Source: Devosiaceae bacterium (GTDB lineage: Bacteria > Pseudomonadota > Alphaproteobacteria > Rhizobiales > Devosiaceae). Taken from it: DNA of 64,000 bases. Location: contig JAKISW010000001.1 of assembly GCA_021648375.1 (NCBI GenBank), forward strand, positions 99,088 to 163,087. The letters run 5' to 3'. A model generated the notes under the pieces. It did not search any database and was not told the DNA's origin. It saw nothing but the letters and a program-made list of their open reading frames with translations. How positions within the stretch are numbered: the stretch's first letter is position 1; each line of letters begins with the position of its first letter. Of this stretch, positions 52,165 to 59,472 are shown one piece after another. A program made the position numbers and the translations under genes.

Positions 52165-52494
52165 CTAACTGGTTCGTAAAATTCTGGGTCGTGGGTGAGG
52201 GGATAGTTGACTTTCCTTAGCTGTTGATTGCTCCTGAATGGCGTTCTTGGGCAGGGAAAGTGGGAGGGGCGTGACAAAATTCGAAACCGCTTGCGCTCCG
52301 GCAGACAAAACAATCCTTGTGCCCACGCAATCTATTGACTTGCACGTGCTTATATCCGTTTGTTGTTCGACAAAACTTTTTGTGCCCTGCGTAGCATTTT
52401 TGGAAAGGTCAGCAATCGAGGCCGGGATATCAACTCGCGGTCCAATGACCATAAAGGCTACAACCAGCCAGAATGTTGAGCGAATTAATACCAT
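52165..52494 (-). CDS. DUF5330-like small protein
   Basis: This 109-residue protein has an N-terminal hydrophobic segment (STFWLVVAFMVIG) and a region rich in Ser/Thr that resembles DUF5330, a small protein often next to sufE in Hyphomicrobiales. Two cysteines (CKSIDC) could pair outside the cytoplasm. The C-terminus is proline-rich and low-complexity. Family assignment is by neighbourhood and general look, not by a firm motif. Its function is unknown. Confidence 0.55.
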   Translation of the reverse strand: MVLIRSTFWLVVAFMVIGPRVDIPASIADLSKNATQGTKSFVEQQTDISTCKSIDCVGTRIVLSAGAQAVSNFVTPLPLSLPKNAIQEQSTAKESQLSPHPRPRILRTS

Positions 52495-52849
52495 CTACAC
52501 TTTCCAATACGCATATTTGCCACAAGTTCAGCTATCTAAAAACTTTGTCCAAAGAGAGCCTTGCTCGAAGTGAAGCAATTTCCAAACTATGCCCGTGGTA
52601 TATTTTAGGCCCGTTAAGCGAGCATGCTGAAATTGAATAAAATTTTATTCATATTTTATCTGCCCTTTCCTGAGGCGATGAAAACTAAAACTGCAACATT
52701 CTGTTTACTCTAACCTCAAAAACAATTGAAAATTGCCCATTTCTAATGCTTGAGCAGCGTTTTGGACAAATTGCTTAATGGTGTTTTAGGGGCTGATGTT
52801 GAAGGTGCATAAAAAGGCAGGTTTGCTGGCACCGGAGTAGTTTTTAGTA
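52495..52849. other. Divergent intergenic region before the sensor kinase
   Basis: This 355-base stretch carries the promoters of the DUF5330 gene (minus) and the sensor kinase (plus). It is AT-rich in its middle part. I see no tRNA, ORF of merit or clear operator. GGAG at 52834-52837 lies about 12 bases before the kinase ATG at 52850. Confidence 0.4.
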
Positions 52850-54691
52850 ATGAGTAATCAAAATCCGTCCCAGATGAGTTCCCTTGATAGCAAGGTTGAG
52901 CCAAAGGGCGCAGCACCAGTTCCAAAAAAATCTCGCGGCAAAAGCGCCAAACTGCGCCGGAGTCGCAGCCTAAAAGAAAAAATGGCAATTTCGATGTTTC
53001 TCACCGCTTTTGTCCTTATGCCGTTGGCCTGGCTGGCGGCTCTAAACGGTGAATTTATTCCAATACTCATAGCGATTTTAGTGATGGCCGCAGGCGCTGT
53101 TTCCGCCGCTGCCGCTCGCAAAGGACGATATGCGGACGCAACAAAAGTTGAAATGATTGCCATAATAACCGGTGGGTTGATCCTGACATTGGCAGACCCT
53201 GAGTTTATCGACCCCGGCATGGCCATAATCATTCTCTCCGCTGTTCACATGGCAATTGCAGGAGTACATAAATCAGGTAAAAACATCTGGTTTACCCTGT
53301 CTGCGATGGCTCTTTTTTCTGGAATAAGTATTACGGGGTGGCTGCCGGATTTGATTGCCGCGGGCACGATTGTTGGCTGGACCGGAGCCATTTATTGCGC
53401 GATGATTGTAACATTACAAACCTATAGCGCCGTTCGTCTTTATCAGTTGGGCAGAGATCGTGATCGGGCTCACAACGCCGCCGTTCGTCACTTGGCGGAA
53501 CATATGGGCGATGGCTATGTTCGTTTTACCCCTGACGCAGAGCTGCTTTTCGCTTCAGAGCATACTGAAGATTTGCTTGGTGCGCCACGATATGAATTGT
53601 TGGGGCAGGGGTTGCTGGAACGGGTTCATATTCTGGACCGGCCATTATTTTTAAAATGCCTGTCCGACTCAATTCATTCCTCCAAAAACGAAATAATTGA
53701 CGTGCGTATGCGTCGTGACAATGCCAATTCTCCCGCCAGCGCTCCCCGTTATGTCTGGATTGAAATATTTTTCTCTCCCATTGTCAACAAAGGCGTGAGC
53801 AAGGATAAATGGGAAATTGTTGCACTGCTGCGCGATGTTACAGACCGCAAGGACCATGAGTTTGAGCTTATCGAAGCGCGTAAAAGCGCGGAGGAGGCAT
53901 CAAAGTCAAAGTCCGCATTTTTAGCAACGATGGGCCATGAGTTACGAACCCCTTTAAATGCTATTGTTGGTTTTTCTGAAATGATGAGTTCTGGGATTGG
54001 TGGCAACGTTCCATCTGCTCACAAAGAATATGTGCAGCTTATTCATGAGAGCGGTCATCATTTGCTCGAAGTTGTAAACATGCTCCTTGATATGTCTAAA
54101 ATTGAAGCAGGTAAGTTTGAATTGCAATTAAACAGTTTTGAGCCGGTGGATTTAGTGCGGCCATGTGTGAAAATGATCGAGGCCGACGCCACCAGAAAAA
54201 ATGTAACTATGGTTACAAATCTTAATTCCCAATTGCCGGTTATAGTGGGAGATGAACGTGCATGCAGACAAATCCTGATAAATTTGCTCTCTAATGCCGT
54301 GAAGTTTTCAAGCCCGGGCAGCGAAGTGGCAATTAGTGTCAAACGCCAGGGTCAGAAATTGAGCATAAGCGTTAAGGACACCGGTATCGGCATGAGCAAA
54401 GAAGCGTCCCAAAGAATTGGCGAGGCATTCTTTCAGGTTCATAACAGTCTGTCCCGCCAATATGAGGGCACAGGTCTTGGCATGTCCATAGTCAAAGGGC
54501 TGGTCGCCTTGCATCAGGGGTCGCTAAAAATCCAGTCTGAAATAGGACAGGGAACAACGATAACTGTGCTGCTGCCCTTGGATGGGCCAAAAAACAAGTT
54601 CATCGAACCGCAAATTGTTACTCCTCTGATCAAAAAGACCACAAAAATTGAAACCGGCCAATGGCCAGAACAAAAAAGCATTGCCCTATGA
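52850..54691 (+). CDS. PAS sensor histidine kinase, DivJ/PleC/PdhS-like
   Basis: The 613-residue protein has about five membrane segments in residues 45-200, a PAS domain (about 210-335), HisKA with the phospho-His in ATMGHELRTPLNAIVGFSEMM, and HATPase_c with NLLSNAVKFS, DTGIGM and GTGLGMSIVKG. The motif EYVQLIHESGHHLLEVVNMLLDMSKIEAG is close to that of DivJ and PleC, kinases of the DivK cell-cycle pathway; DivJ is my preferred match, by inference. Its stop overlaps the ATG of a peptidoglycan-binding protein gene, suggesting joint production. Confidence 0.88.
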   Translation: MSNQNPSQMSSLDSKVEPKGAAPVPKKSRGKSAKLRRSRSLKEKMAISMFLTAFVLMPLAWLAALNGEFIPILIAILVMAAGAVSAAAARKGRYADATKVEMIAIITGGLILTLADPEFIDPGMAIIILSAVHMAIAGVHKSGKNIWFTLSAMALFSGISITGWLPDLIAAGTIVGWTGAIYCAMIVTLQTYSAVRLYQLGRDRDRAHNAAVRHLAEHMGDGYVRFTPDAELLFASEHTEDLLGAPRYELLGQGLLERVHILDRPLFLKCLSDSIHSSKNEIIDVRMRRDNANSPASAPRYVWIEIFFSPIVNKGVSKDKWEIVALLRDVTDRKDHEFELIEARKSAEEASKSKSAFLATMGHELRTPLNAIVGFSEMMSSGIGGNVPSAHKEYVQLIHESGHHLLEVVNMLLDMSKIEAGKFELQLNSFEPVDLVRPCVKMIEADATRKNVTMVTNLNSQLPVIVGDERACRQILINLLSNAVKFSSPGSEVAISVKRQGQKLSISVKDTGIGMSKEASQRIGEAFFQVHNSLSRQYEGTGLGMSIVKGLVALHQGSLKIQSEIGQGTTITVLLPLDGPKNKFIEPQIVTPLIKKTTKIETGQWPEQKSIAL

Positions 54692-55737
54692 CAAGTTCGA
54701 CCTTTCAACAATTGCCATTTTCAGCAACCAGCTCTCTTTTGGGTGCCACTAAAAGGACTTTGGGCTGGGCAATGGCTTTGTTTATGAATAACCCGCTGCA
54801 AAACATAGCAATTGCTTTGCTGACAACTGCTATGGCCATATCCTTTTCAAATGCCCTGTTTTGGCAGACAGGAGTTCATCCAGCTCCAATATTTAGTTTG
54901 CAGCAACAGGCTCTTAGTGCATCGGGTGAAAATTTTTCATTGCAAAATGCCAGCGCTCCACATCCCCGCCAGCTGTCCGCATCCCGTATACAACAACCCC
55001 CGATTGCTGCTTTGCCGGTGAGCCAGCCCATCCCGCAACCGGTATCCACACAATCACCGGTCTTAATCGATAGGGTAACTAATGAAATTTTGGCCCAGGC
55101 GCAAACAATGTTGGCCGAAATAGGACTGTTTTCAGGGAAGGTCGACGGATATTATGGTCCCCTGACCGCCGAAGCGATCCGCGCTTTTGAGCGTCAGCAG
55201 GGCCTGACGGTAAAGGGATCTATGAGCCCTGAAATCATTGGAAAAATTTTATCCTTTAAAGCCGGGCAAACCAGCCTCACTACTCAATCTGCGCCAGCGG
55301 CTTTAGTTCCAGATTCTTTGGCACCTGTGTCTTCGGCACCAGTACCTTCGGTTGTTTCTGCGCCGGTTTTATCCCAGCCTGTTGTACAACAGGCTCAAGC
55401 CGCCAACACTCAACCTCATATTGATGAGCAGGGTCAAACGGTGCCGGATCTCTTAAGAACGATTGCTTCTTCGGTTCGTCCCTCCCAATCGTTAAATTCT
55501 GATCCTGTGGTTGCAGCAGCGCCTGCTTATGACACTCAAAGTGATAAGCAATTGATTGAAAAAATCCAGCGTGGGTTATCCAGCCTTGGGTTCTATTATA
55601 GCTCGATTGATGGAGTTCTTGGTGAAACTACTGCGAGGGCGATAAGAGAGTTTGAAAACTTCAAAAGCTTTGAAATGACCGGCCGCATCAGCTCGCAATT
55701 GCTGATTTGGTTGCAGGAAGCTGGCGCAATAACTTAA
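54688..55737 (+). CDS. Peptidoglycan-binding domain protein with two PG_binding_1 modules
   Basis: The 349-residue product has a hydrophobic membrane anchor near residues 38-62, a Pro/Ala/Gln-rich linker, a first PG_binding_1 domain at about 135-190 (MLAEIGLFSGKVDGYYGPLTAEAIRAFERQQGL), a second linker of PVSSAPVPS repeats, and a second domain at about 290-348 (IQRGLSSLGFYYSSIDGVLGETTARAIREFENFKSFEMTG). It probably binds peptidoglycan from the periplasmic side. ATG 54688 overlaps the kinase stop by ATGA, so it could supply a cell-wall cue to the kinase, which is inference. Confidence 0.88.
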   Translation: MTSSTFQQLPFSATSSLLGATKRTLGWAMALFMNNPLQNIAIALLTTAMAISFSNALFWQTGVHPAPIFSLQQQALSASGENFSLQNASAPHPRQLSASRIQQPPIAALPVSQPIPQPVSTQSPVLIDRVTNEILAQAQTMLAEIGLFSGKVDGYYGPLTAEAIRAFERQQGLTVKGSMSPEIIGKILSFKAGQTSLTTQSAPAALVPDSLAPVSSAPVPSVVSAPVLSQPVVQQAQAANTQPHIDEQGQTVPDLLRTIASSVRPSQSLNSDPVVAAAPAYDTQSDKQLIEKIQRGLSSLGFYYSSIDGVLGETTARAIREFENFKSFEMTGRISSQLLIWLQEAGAIT

Positions 55738-55794
55738 GCGGTGTAATAATCTGGATTGATTTTAAAACCTGTAGAACAAAAGTTTGAAATCCAC

Positions 55795-56142
55795 ATGGTG
55801 TCAATTAGAGCAGAAATTTGGTGCGCGGCCTTTGTTCGCCGGCACAACGATATGGGTAATATTTGTGTGGTTTCCAGGCGCGGAGACGCAATTGCCGGGC
55901 AGGTGTGGATTGAAGTTGACCATATAAACGCTAAAAGTTCGCTCTTTATTCAGGCCCCGGATTTTATGCAGACAGGGGATGAAGTGGACTGGCCGTTTCA
56001 GTGCATATTTGATCGGGTTGAAAACAAACTGGTTCAGGACAGAATTGAGCGTGAGGCCAATTTTGATCCTGACTTCTGGTTATTAACCCTTGAAAGTCCT
56101 GCCGGTGATCATGGGTTAAATGTAATTTCACGTGATGTTTGA
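55795..56142 (+). CDS. DUF1491 family protein
   Basis: The 115-residue protein matches DUF1491, a small alphaproteobacterial family: MVSIRAEIWCAAFVRRHNDMG, CVVSRRGDAIAGQVWIEVDHI and a terminal DPDFWLLTLESPAGDHGL. It is soluble with a beta-rich core. ATG 55795 is chosen because it matches the family start; the upstream part of the frame has no coding look. It lies 57 bases after the peptidoglycan-binding gene and may be in the same transcript. Function is unknown. Confidence 0.85.
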   Translation: MVSIRAEIWCAAFVRRHNDMGNICVVSRRGDAIAGQVWIEVDHINAKSSLFIQAPDFMQTGDEVDWPFQCIFDRVENKLVQDRIEREANFDPDFWLLTLESPAGDHGLNVISRDV

Positions 56143-56169
56143 TATTAGGTCCGCAACTGGGTTTTTACC

Positions 56170-57318
56170 CTAACTGGCGCGGCGCGCTCCGATACGTTCC
56201 AGAGCATCAACTGCCTTGTTAATTGCCGGATTGTTTGAAGCGACGCGGGCTTTGCCGGCCCGTTTTGTTTCTTCCCCAAACGGGCGATATTGCGGCTTGT
56301 TCAGGTCCAAAAGATTAACTTCAGCCCGCCAAACACTTAGCAAAAATGCCATTGCGTCAGAACTGATGTTTTGGAACATGCGGGCAAAAACCCCAAGGGA
56401 TTGCGAGCGGTCTTCTTCTTCATGGGAGGTGGCATGAATGATAACCTTCAAACCTTCTTGCGAATTAAGACCAAAGGCGCGAAGCACCACAAACAGGGCT
56501 GCGCCGCTGACATCATGGGCAATCTGGCCACAACGTACCTCATCCATTCCAGTGATTTGCGTTAATAGCTTGGTCACTTCGGGACGCCGATTTTCCATAA
56601 ACAGTTTCATTAACGCCCGTGCCAGGTCTGCCTTGGCCAAAGAAATCTGCTCAAGGGTTCGTTTTATGGGAGCATCTGGGGTTTTTCGCAAAGAGAATGC
56701 TTCAATGACCTGCAGTCGATCTTCTTCCACCAGATCAAAAAACGCAGGGGCCAATAAAGCTGTATCAAAATCTTCACGCCTGGCTAAAGAGCGTGCCACC
56801 TTATGGTCCATTTGTGCCGAACGCGCCATTGCATTCAAATATGGCCCCCTGGGACGAACGGCATTATTTGCTGCCAATGCCCTATAAACCCGACGACTGT
56901 TTAATTGGAACAGCTTGGCTAAGGCAACATTGGGTATGTCATCCCTTGAGGCCAGTGCAGCACAAATTCTGGTGTCGGCAGCGCTAATAATCCCTATCAT
57001 TGTTTGCTCTGACAGCGATGGAGTTTCCCTCAGATAGGAGATCAGATCATCCCCTATATTGGCCACCACCAATTGCTCAAGTTCCGGGGATAAATATTGG
57101 GAATATCCCAAAGTTGAGGCGGCCTTTATTCTGGCGCCTGGCGCAGCAGTCGGGAACAGCCTTGTCGCCAGTTCTTCAAATTGTTTTATTTCTATTTGAT
57201 GGGGTTTCCCCCGGCGTGCAAATGCATCGCATGCGGCAACCAGCAATGTGTTTGCGCGATCTATACCTCCAGAATCAATCAGGAGTTGAAAAGTCTCGTA
57301 GGGCTGGAAGCCGATCAT
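56170..57318 (-). CDS. DUF2336 domain-containing protein
   Basis: The 382-residue protein is almost wholly helical and rich in Ala and Leu, as in HEAT-like repeats, and matches DUF2336, which is common in alphaproteobacteria. Motifs include TLGYSQYLSPELEQLVVANIGDDLISYLRETPSLSEQT, ALASRDDIPNVALAKLFQL and ARSLARREDFDTALLAPAFFDLVEED. A second start at TTG 57345 exists. It is convergent with DUF1491 and divergent from the lipoprotein. The family has no assigned function; protein-protein interaction is likely. Confidence 0.87.
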   Translation of the reverse strand: MIGFQPYETFQLLIDSGGIDRANTLLVAACDAFARRGKPHQIEIKQFEELATRLFPTAAPGARIKAASTLGYSQYLSPELEQLVVANIGDDLISYLRETPSLSEQTMIGIISAADTRICAALASRDDIPNVALAKLFQLNSRRVYRALAANNAVRPRGPYLNAMARSAQMDHKVARSLARREDFDTALLAPAFFDLVEEDRLQVIEAFSLRKTPDAPIKRTLEQISLAKADLARALMKLFMENRRPEVTKLLTQITGMDEVRCGQIAHDVSGAALFVVLRAFGLNSQEGLKVIIHATSHEEEDRSQSLGVFARMFQNISSDAMAFLLSVWRAEVNLLDLNKPQYRPFGEETKRAGKARVASNNPAINKAVDALERIGARRAS

Positions 57319-57461
57319 CTGCTTTTTTTCATATTTTTGAATCAAATTGAATTACAGCCCCACTATTTATTCCAATTCGTTAGCAGACTGTTAACCTTGA
57401 CTAACTTTTAATGAAAATACCGTAATAATTCGTTTTTCTTCCACCAAAGGAGCAAAACGAG

Positions 57462-57572
57462 GTGCGTTTTGGTGCCGACAGGCATATTCTTTGGAGAAGT
57501 TTGTGGAAAAGCCATCGCTGCCCGTTGTCCTTTTATCGGTCAAATCCGGCGGTGGGATTTCTGTTGTTGTGA
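57462..57572 (+). CDS. Small open reading frame with strong RBS
   Basis: A GTG at 57462 opens a 36-residue frame (start VRFGADRHILWRS) preceded by a strong AAAGGAG at 57446-57452, nine bases away. The peptide is basic and aromatic-rich. A second frame overlaps it (57503-57616, see next entry). They may be leader peptides or spurious; I have no homology evidence. Confidence 0.3.
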   Translation: MRFGADRHILWRSLWKSHRCPLSFYRSNPAVGFLLL

Positions 57573-57616
57573 CATCATGGCTAACTTTTTACAAAGCCCA
57601 GAGTTGCCGGGGCTGA
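57503..57616 (+). CDS. Small open reading frame ending just before the lipoprotein gene
   Basis: A GTG at 57503 with GGAG at 57493-57496 opens a 37-residue frame (start VEKPSLPVVLLSVKSGGG). Its TGA stop at 57614-57616 is one base before the ATG of the lipoprotein gene, so translation could be coupled. It overlaps the previous small frame. It may be spurious. Confidence 0.3.
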   Translation: MEKPSLPVVLLSVKSGGGISVVVTSWLTFYKAQSCRG

Positions 57617-57617
57617 A

Positions 57618-58328
57618 ATGATCGGAATTTTGATGTTTTCTTTGCGATTTTTTTCCCGAGTTGGCCAGATTGCCATAATTTCGCTGGTAATTGCTGCCTG
57701 TTCACCGACCGGGGATTTTGGTCGCGTCAGCCAAATGCCAAAAACTGTATTTGATAGCTTTCCAAATCCCGCAGACCCCAACAATTATGCGTTGGTGCAA
57801 AGCGACGAAGAGACAAAAATGCAAAACCTCATGCAAAGATTTGTTTCAATAATTGAGGGAGAATCATGGATATACAATATCAGACTTGGTGCCAGGATTT
57901 TGGCAGGTGCCGTGCCAAATCAAACCGATTATTTCCTTTGGCTCAAATCCCGCCCCTATGCCTCATCCGCAGGCAGGTATGGGGCCTTGTCAAACGACGT
58001 TCAGCTCGACGTTATGACCTTGCCCGCAGTGTTTGATGCGATTTGCCAAGTTCAAAAAACTGATGCCAGAAGAATAACAGCGGCACAAAACTTGAGCGAC
58101 ACCAGCGAACAGGCGTTGCAGGCAATTGGTGTTAGAAATCAAAAAAATCGTGAAACTGTAGCGATTTTTGTCTCGCGAGTGCAGTTTCGCTATGATTCTT
58201 ATTCCTACGCCCTGGAAAATCTTTTGCTTGAATCGCCAAACGAATTGGCAAGAGAAGTGGACAATCGGCTTAATTTTTTAGCCGCCCATGTGCAAACGGC
58301 CTCTTCAAGCCAGTTTTGCGCTGCCTGA
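57618..58328 (+). CDS. Lipoprotein of unknown function
   Basis: The 236-residue product has a lipoprotein signal (SLVIAACSPTGDF; lipobox VIAAC, Cys near residue 28) and would be lipidated after cleavage. The mature part is helical: FVSIIEGESWIYNIRLGARIL, YGALSNDVQLDVMTLPAVFDAIC, and TVAIFVSRVQFRYDSYSYALENLL. I do not recognise the family. It lies downstream of two small open frames and is convergent with the DUF1254 gene. Alternative start at 57633. Confidence 0.7.
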   Translation: MIGILMFSLRFFSRVGQIAIISLVIAACSPTGDFGRVSQMPKTVFDSFPNPADPNNYALVQSDEETKMQNLMQRFVSIIEGESWIYNIRLGARILAGAVPNQTDYFLWLKSRPYASSAGRYGALSNDVQLDVMTLPAVFDAICQVQKTDARRITAAQNLSDTSEQALQAIGVRNQKNRETVAIFVSRVQFRYDSYSYALENLLLESPNELAREVDNRLNFLAAHVQTASSSQFCAA

Positions 58329-58358
58329 TTTCAGTGCAGAGTGCACAAAAGAATTCTC

Positions 58359-58901
58359 CTAATTGCTGGCACAAACTGCTTTTTCCAATTGCTCTCTATA
58401 TCGCTGTTTGAGCGCCGGGTGGGGTGGAGCAACTCTTAAAACCACAAAAACATCATTCAATTCTGATTCAACAATCAGCAAGCCTTCTTCAATATTCAGC
58501 TCCTGATCTGAAAGCATTTTTATCTGCTCATCATTGAAAATGCCAAGTTTAAGGGATTGGCCGACAATCGAGCGATTGGTGGTGCCATAAACTGCAACTC
58601 CTTGCGCATCAAACACAGAAACCGACCAGAAGTCGCTTGGCATCTGGGCGCTCAAAACGCCAACTCCATTGTTTAAGTCCAGACGGCAAATGCCGTATAA
58701 AAGCTCCGGATCCAGTTGTAGTGGATTTGGTGAGCTGTAGGAAACATCGTCAAGAACCACAATTTTTTCAAAACTGTCCAGCGATAAAACCCTATCCCAT
58801 ACGCTCTCAGAGGCCAGAGACGGAAGACTTAATATCGTCACCAGATGCACAACAATGCCCAGCACTCCGCCAGCAATTATCCACATAAGTGCTCTAAACA
58901 T
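58359..58901 (-). CDS. DUF1254 domain protein
   Basis: The 180-residue protein has an N-terminal membrane anchor (residues about 3-22) and a DUF1254-like domain: SLDSFEKIVVLDDVSYSSPNPLQLDPELLYGICRLDL, FWSVSVFDAQGVAVYGTTN. DUF1254 and DUF1214 are usually fused or adjacent. It overlaps the DUF1214 gene by eight bases with the start at 58901; a TTG at 58916 is an alternative. Function is unknown, but the location after PBP1A points to the envelope. Confidence 0.8.
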   Translation of the reverse strand: MFRALMWIIAGGVLGIVVHLVTILSLPSLASESVWDRVLSLDSFEKIVVLDDVSYSSPNPLQLDPELLYGICRLDLNNGVGVLSAQMPSDFWSVSVFDAQGVAVYGTTNRSIVGQSLKLGIFNDEQIKMLSDQELNIEEGLLIVESELNDVFVVLRVAPPHPALKQRYREQLEKAVCASN

Positions 58902-59472
58902 CACAACGCTCTTCAATTATCGCCGGTAGTGTATTTCCCTGCATATCGGCTACGGAAAAAATAGAAGAATCATAAAAATTTAACACCAGTATAAAATTGC
59001 CCTCACCAGCAATTTCCAGCCAGTTACCGCTGGCCAGATACGGTCCCACATTTATAGCAAACGACCCATCTTCAGCCCGGTTTACTCGAGCGCTATTCAT
59101 TGCAATTGAGCCCCACTGCGCCGCTATGGAAGTGCCATCTTTTTCGGTTGCGGTGAGGGTCCACAATGTTGCTTCAGGGGTGCTGCCATCAATTCGATAA
59201 GAGCAGTTGCGCTGCAGGTTATTTCCATCACTGTCAACTTCAGCGATAAATTTAATCCCTTCAGCGCGGGTCATTTCCAGAGCACCGGTTCTGGACGCAT
59301 AGGCCTTAGTATAAGGATCAGGATTTGGTGAGCCAATTTCTGTCCATGCAACCCAGGGACCAATGCGCAAAGTGCCCCAGACACCGCCTTTTTCAAGAGC
59401 AAGATAACTCAACCCGAAACCAACCAGCATCGCGACGCTAAGAAATAAAAATAAATTAAACAAAAATCTCAA
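58894..59472 (-). CDS. DUF1214 domain protein
   Basis: This 192-residue protein has an N-terminal membrane segment (FLFLSVAMLVGFGLSYLAL) and a periplasmic DUF1214 domain: GTLRIGPWVAWTEIGSPNPDPYTKAYASRTGALEMTRAEGIKF, YRIDGSTPEATLWTLTATE and NGPYLASGNWLEI-like pattern. It overlaps PBP1A upstream by four bases (ATGA) and the DUF1254 gene downstream by eight. DUF1214 and DUF1254 are usually one protein; here they are two coupled genes, a split arrangement seen in relatives. Function is unknown. Confidence 0.85.
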   Translation of the reverse strand: MRFLFNLFLFLSVAMLVGFGLSYLALEKGGVWGTLRIGPWVAWTEIGSPNPDPYTKAYASRTGALEMTRAEGIKFIAEVDSDGNNLQRNCSYRIDGSTPEATLWTLTATEKDGTSIAAQWGSIAMNSARVNRAEDGSFAINVGPYLASGNWLEIAGEGNFILVLNFYDSSIFSVADMQGNTLPAIIEERCDV

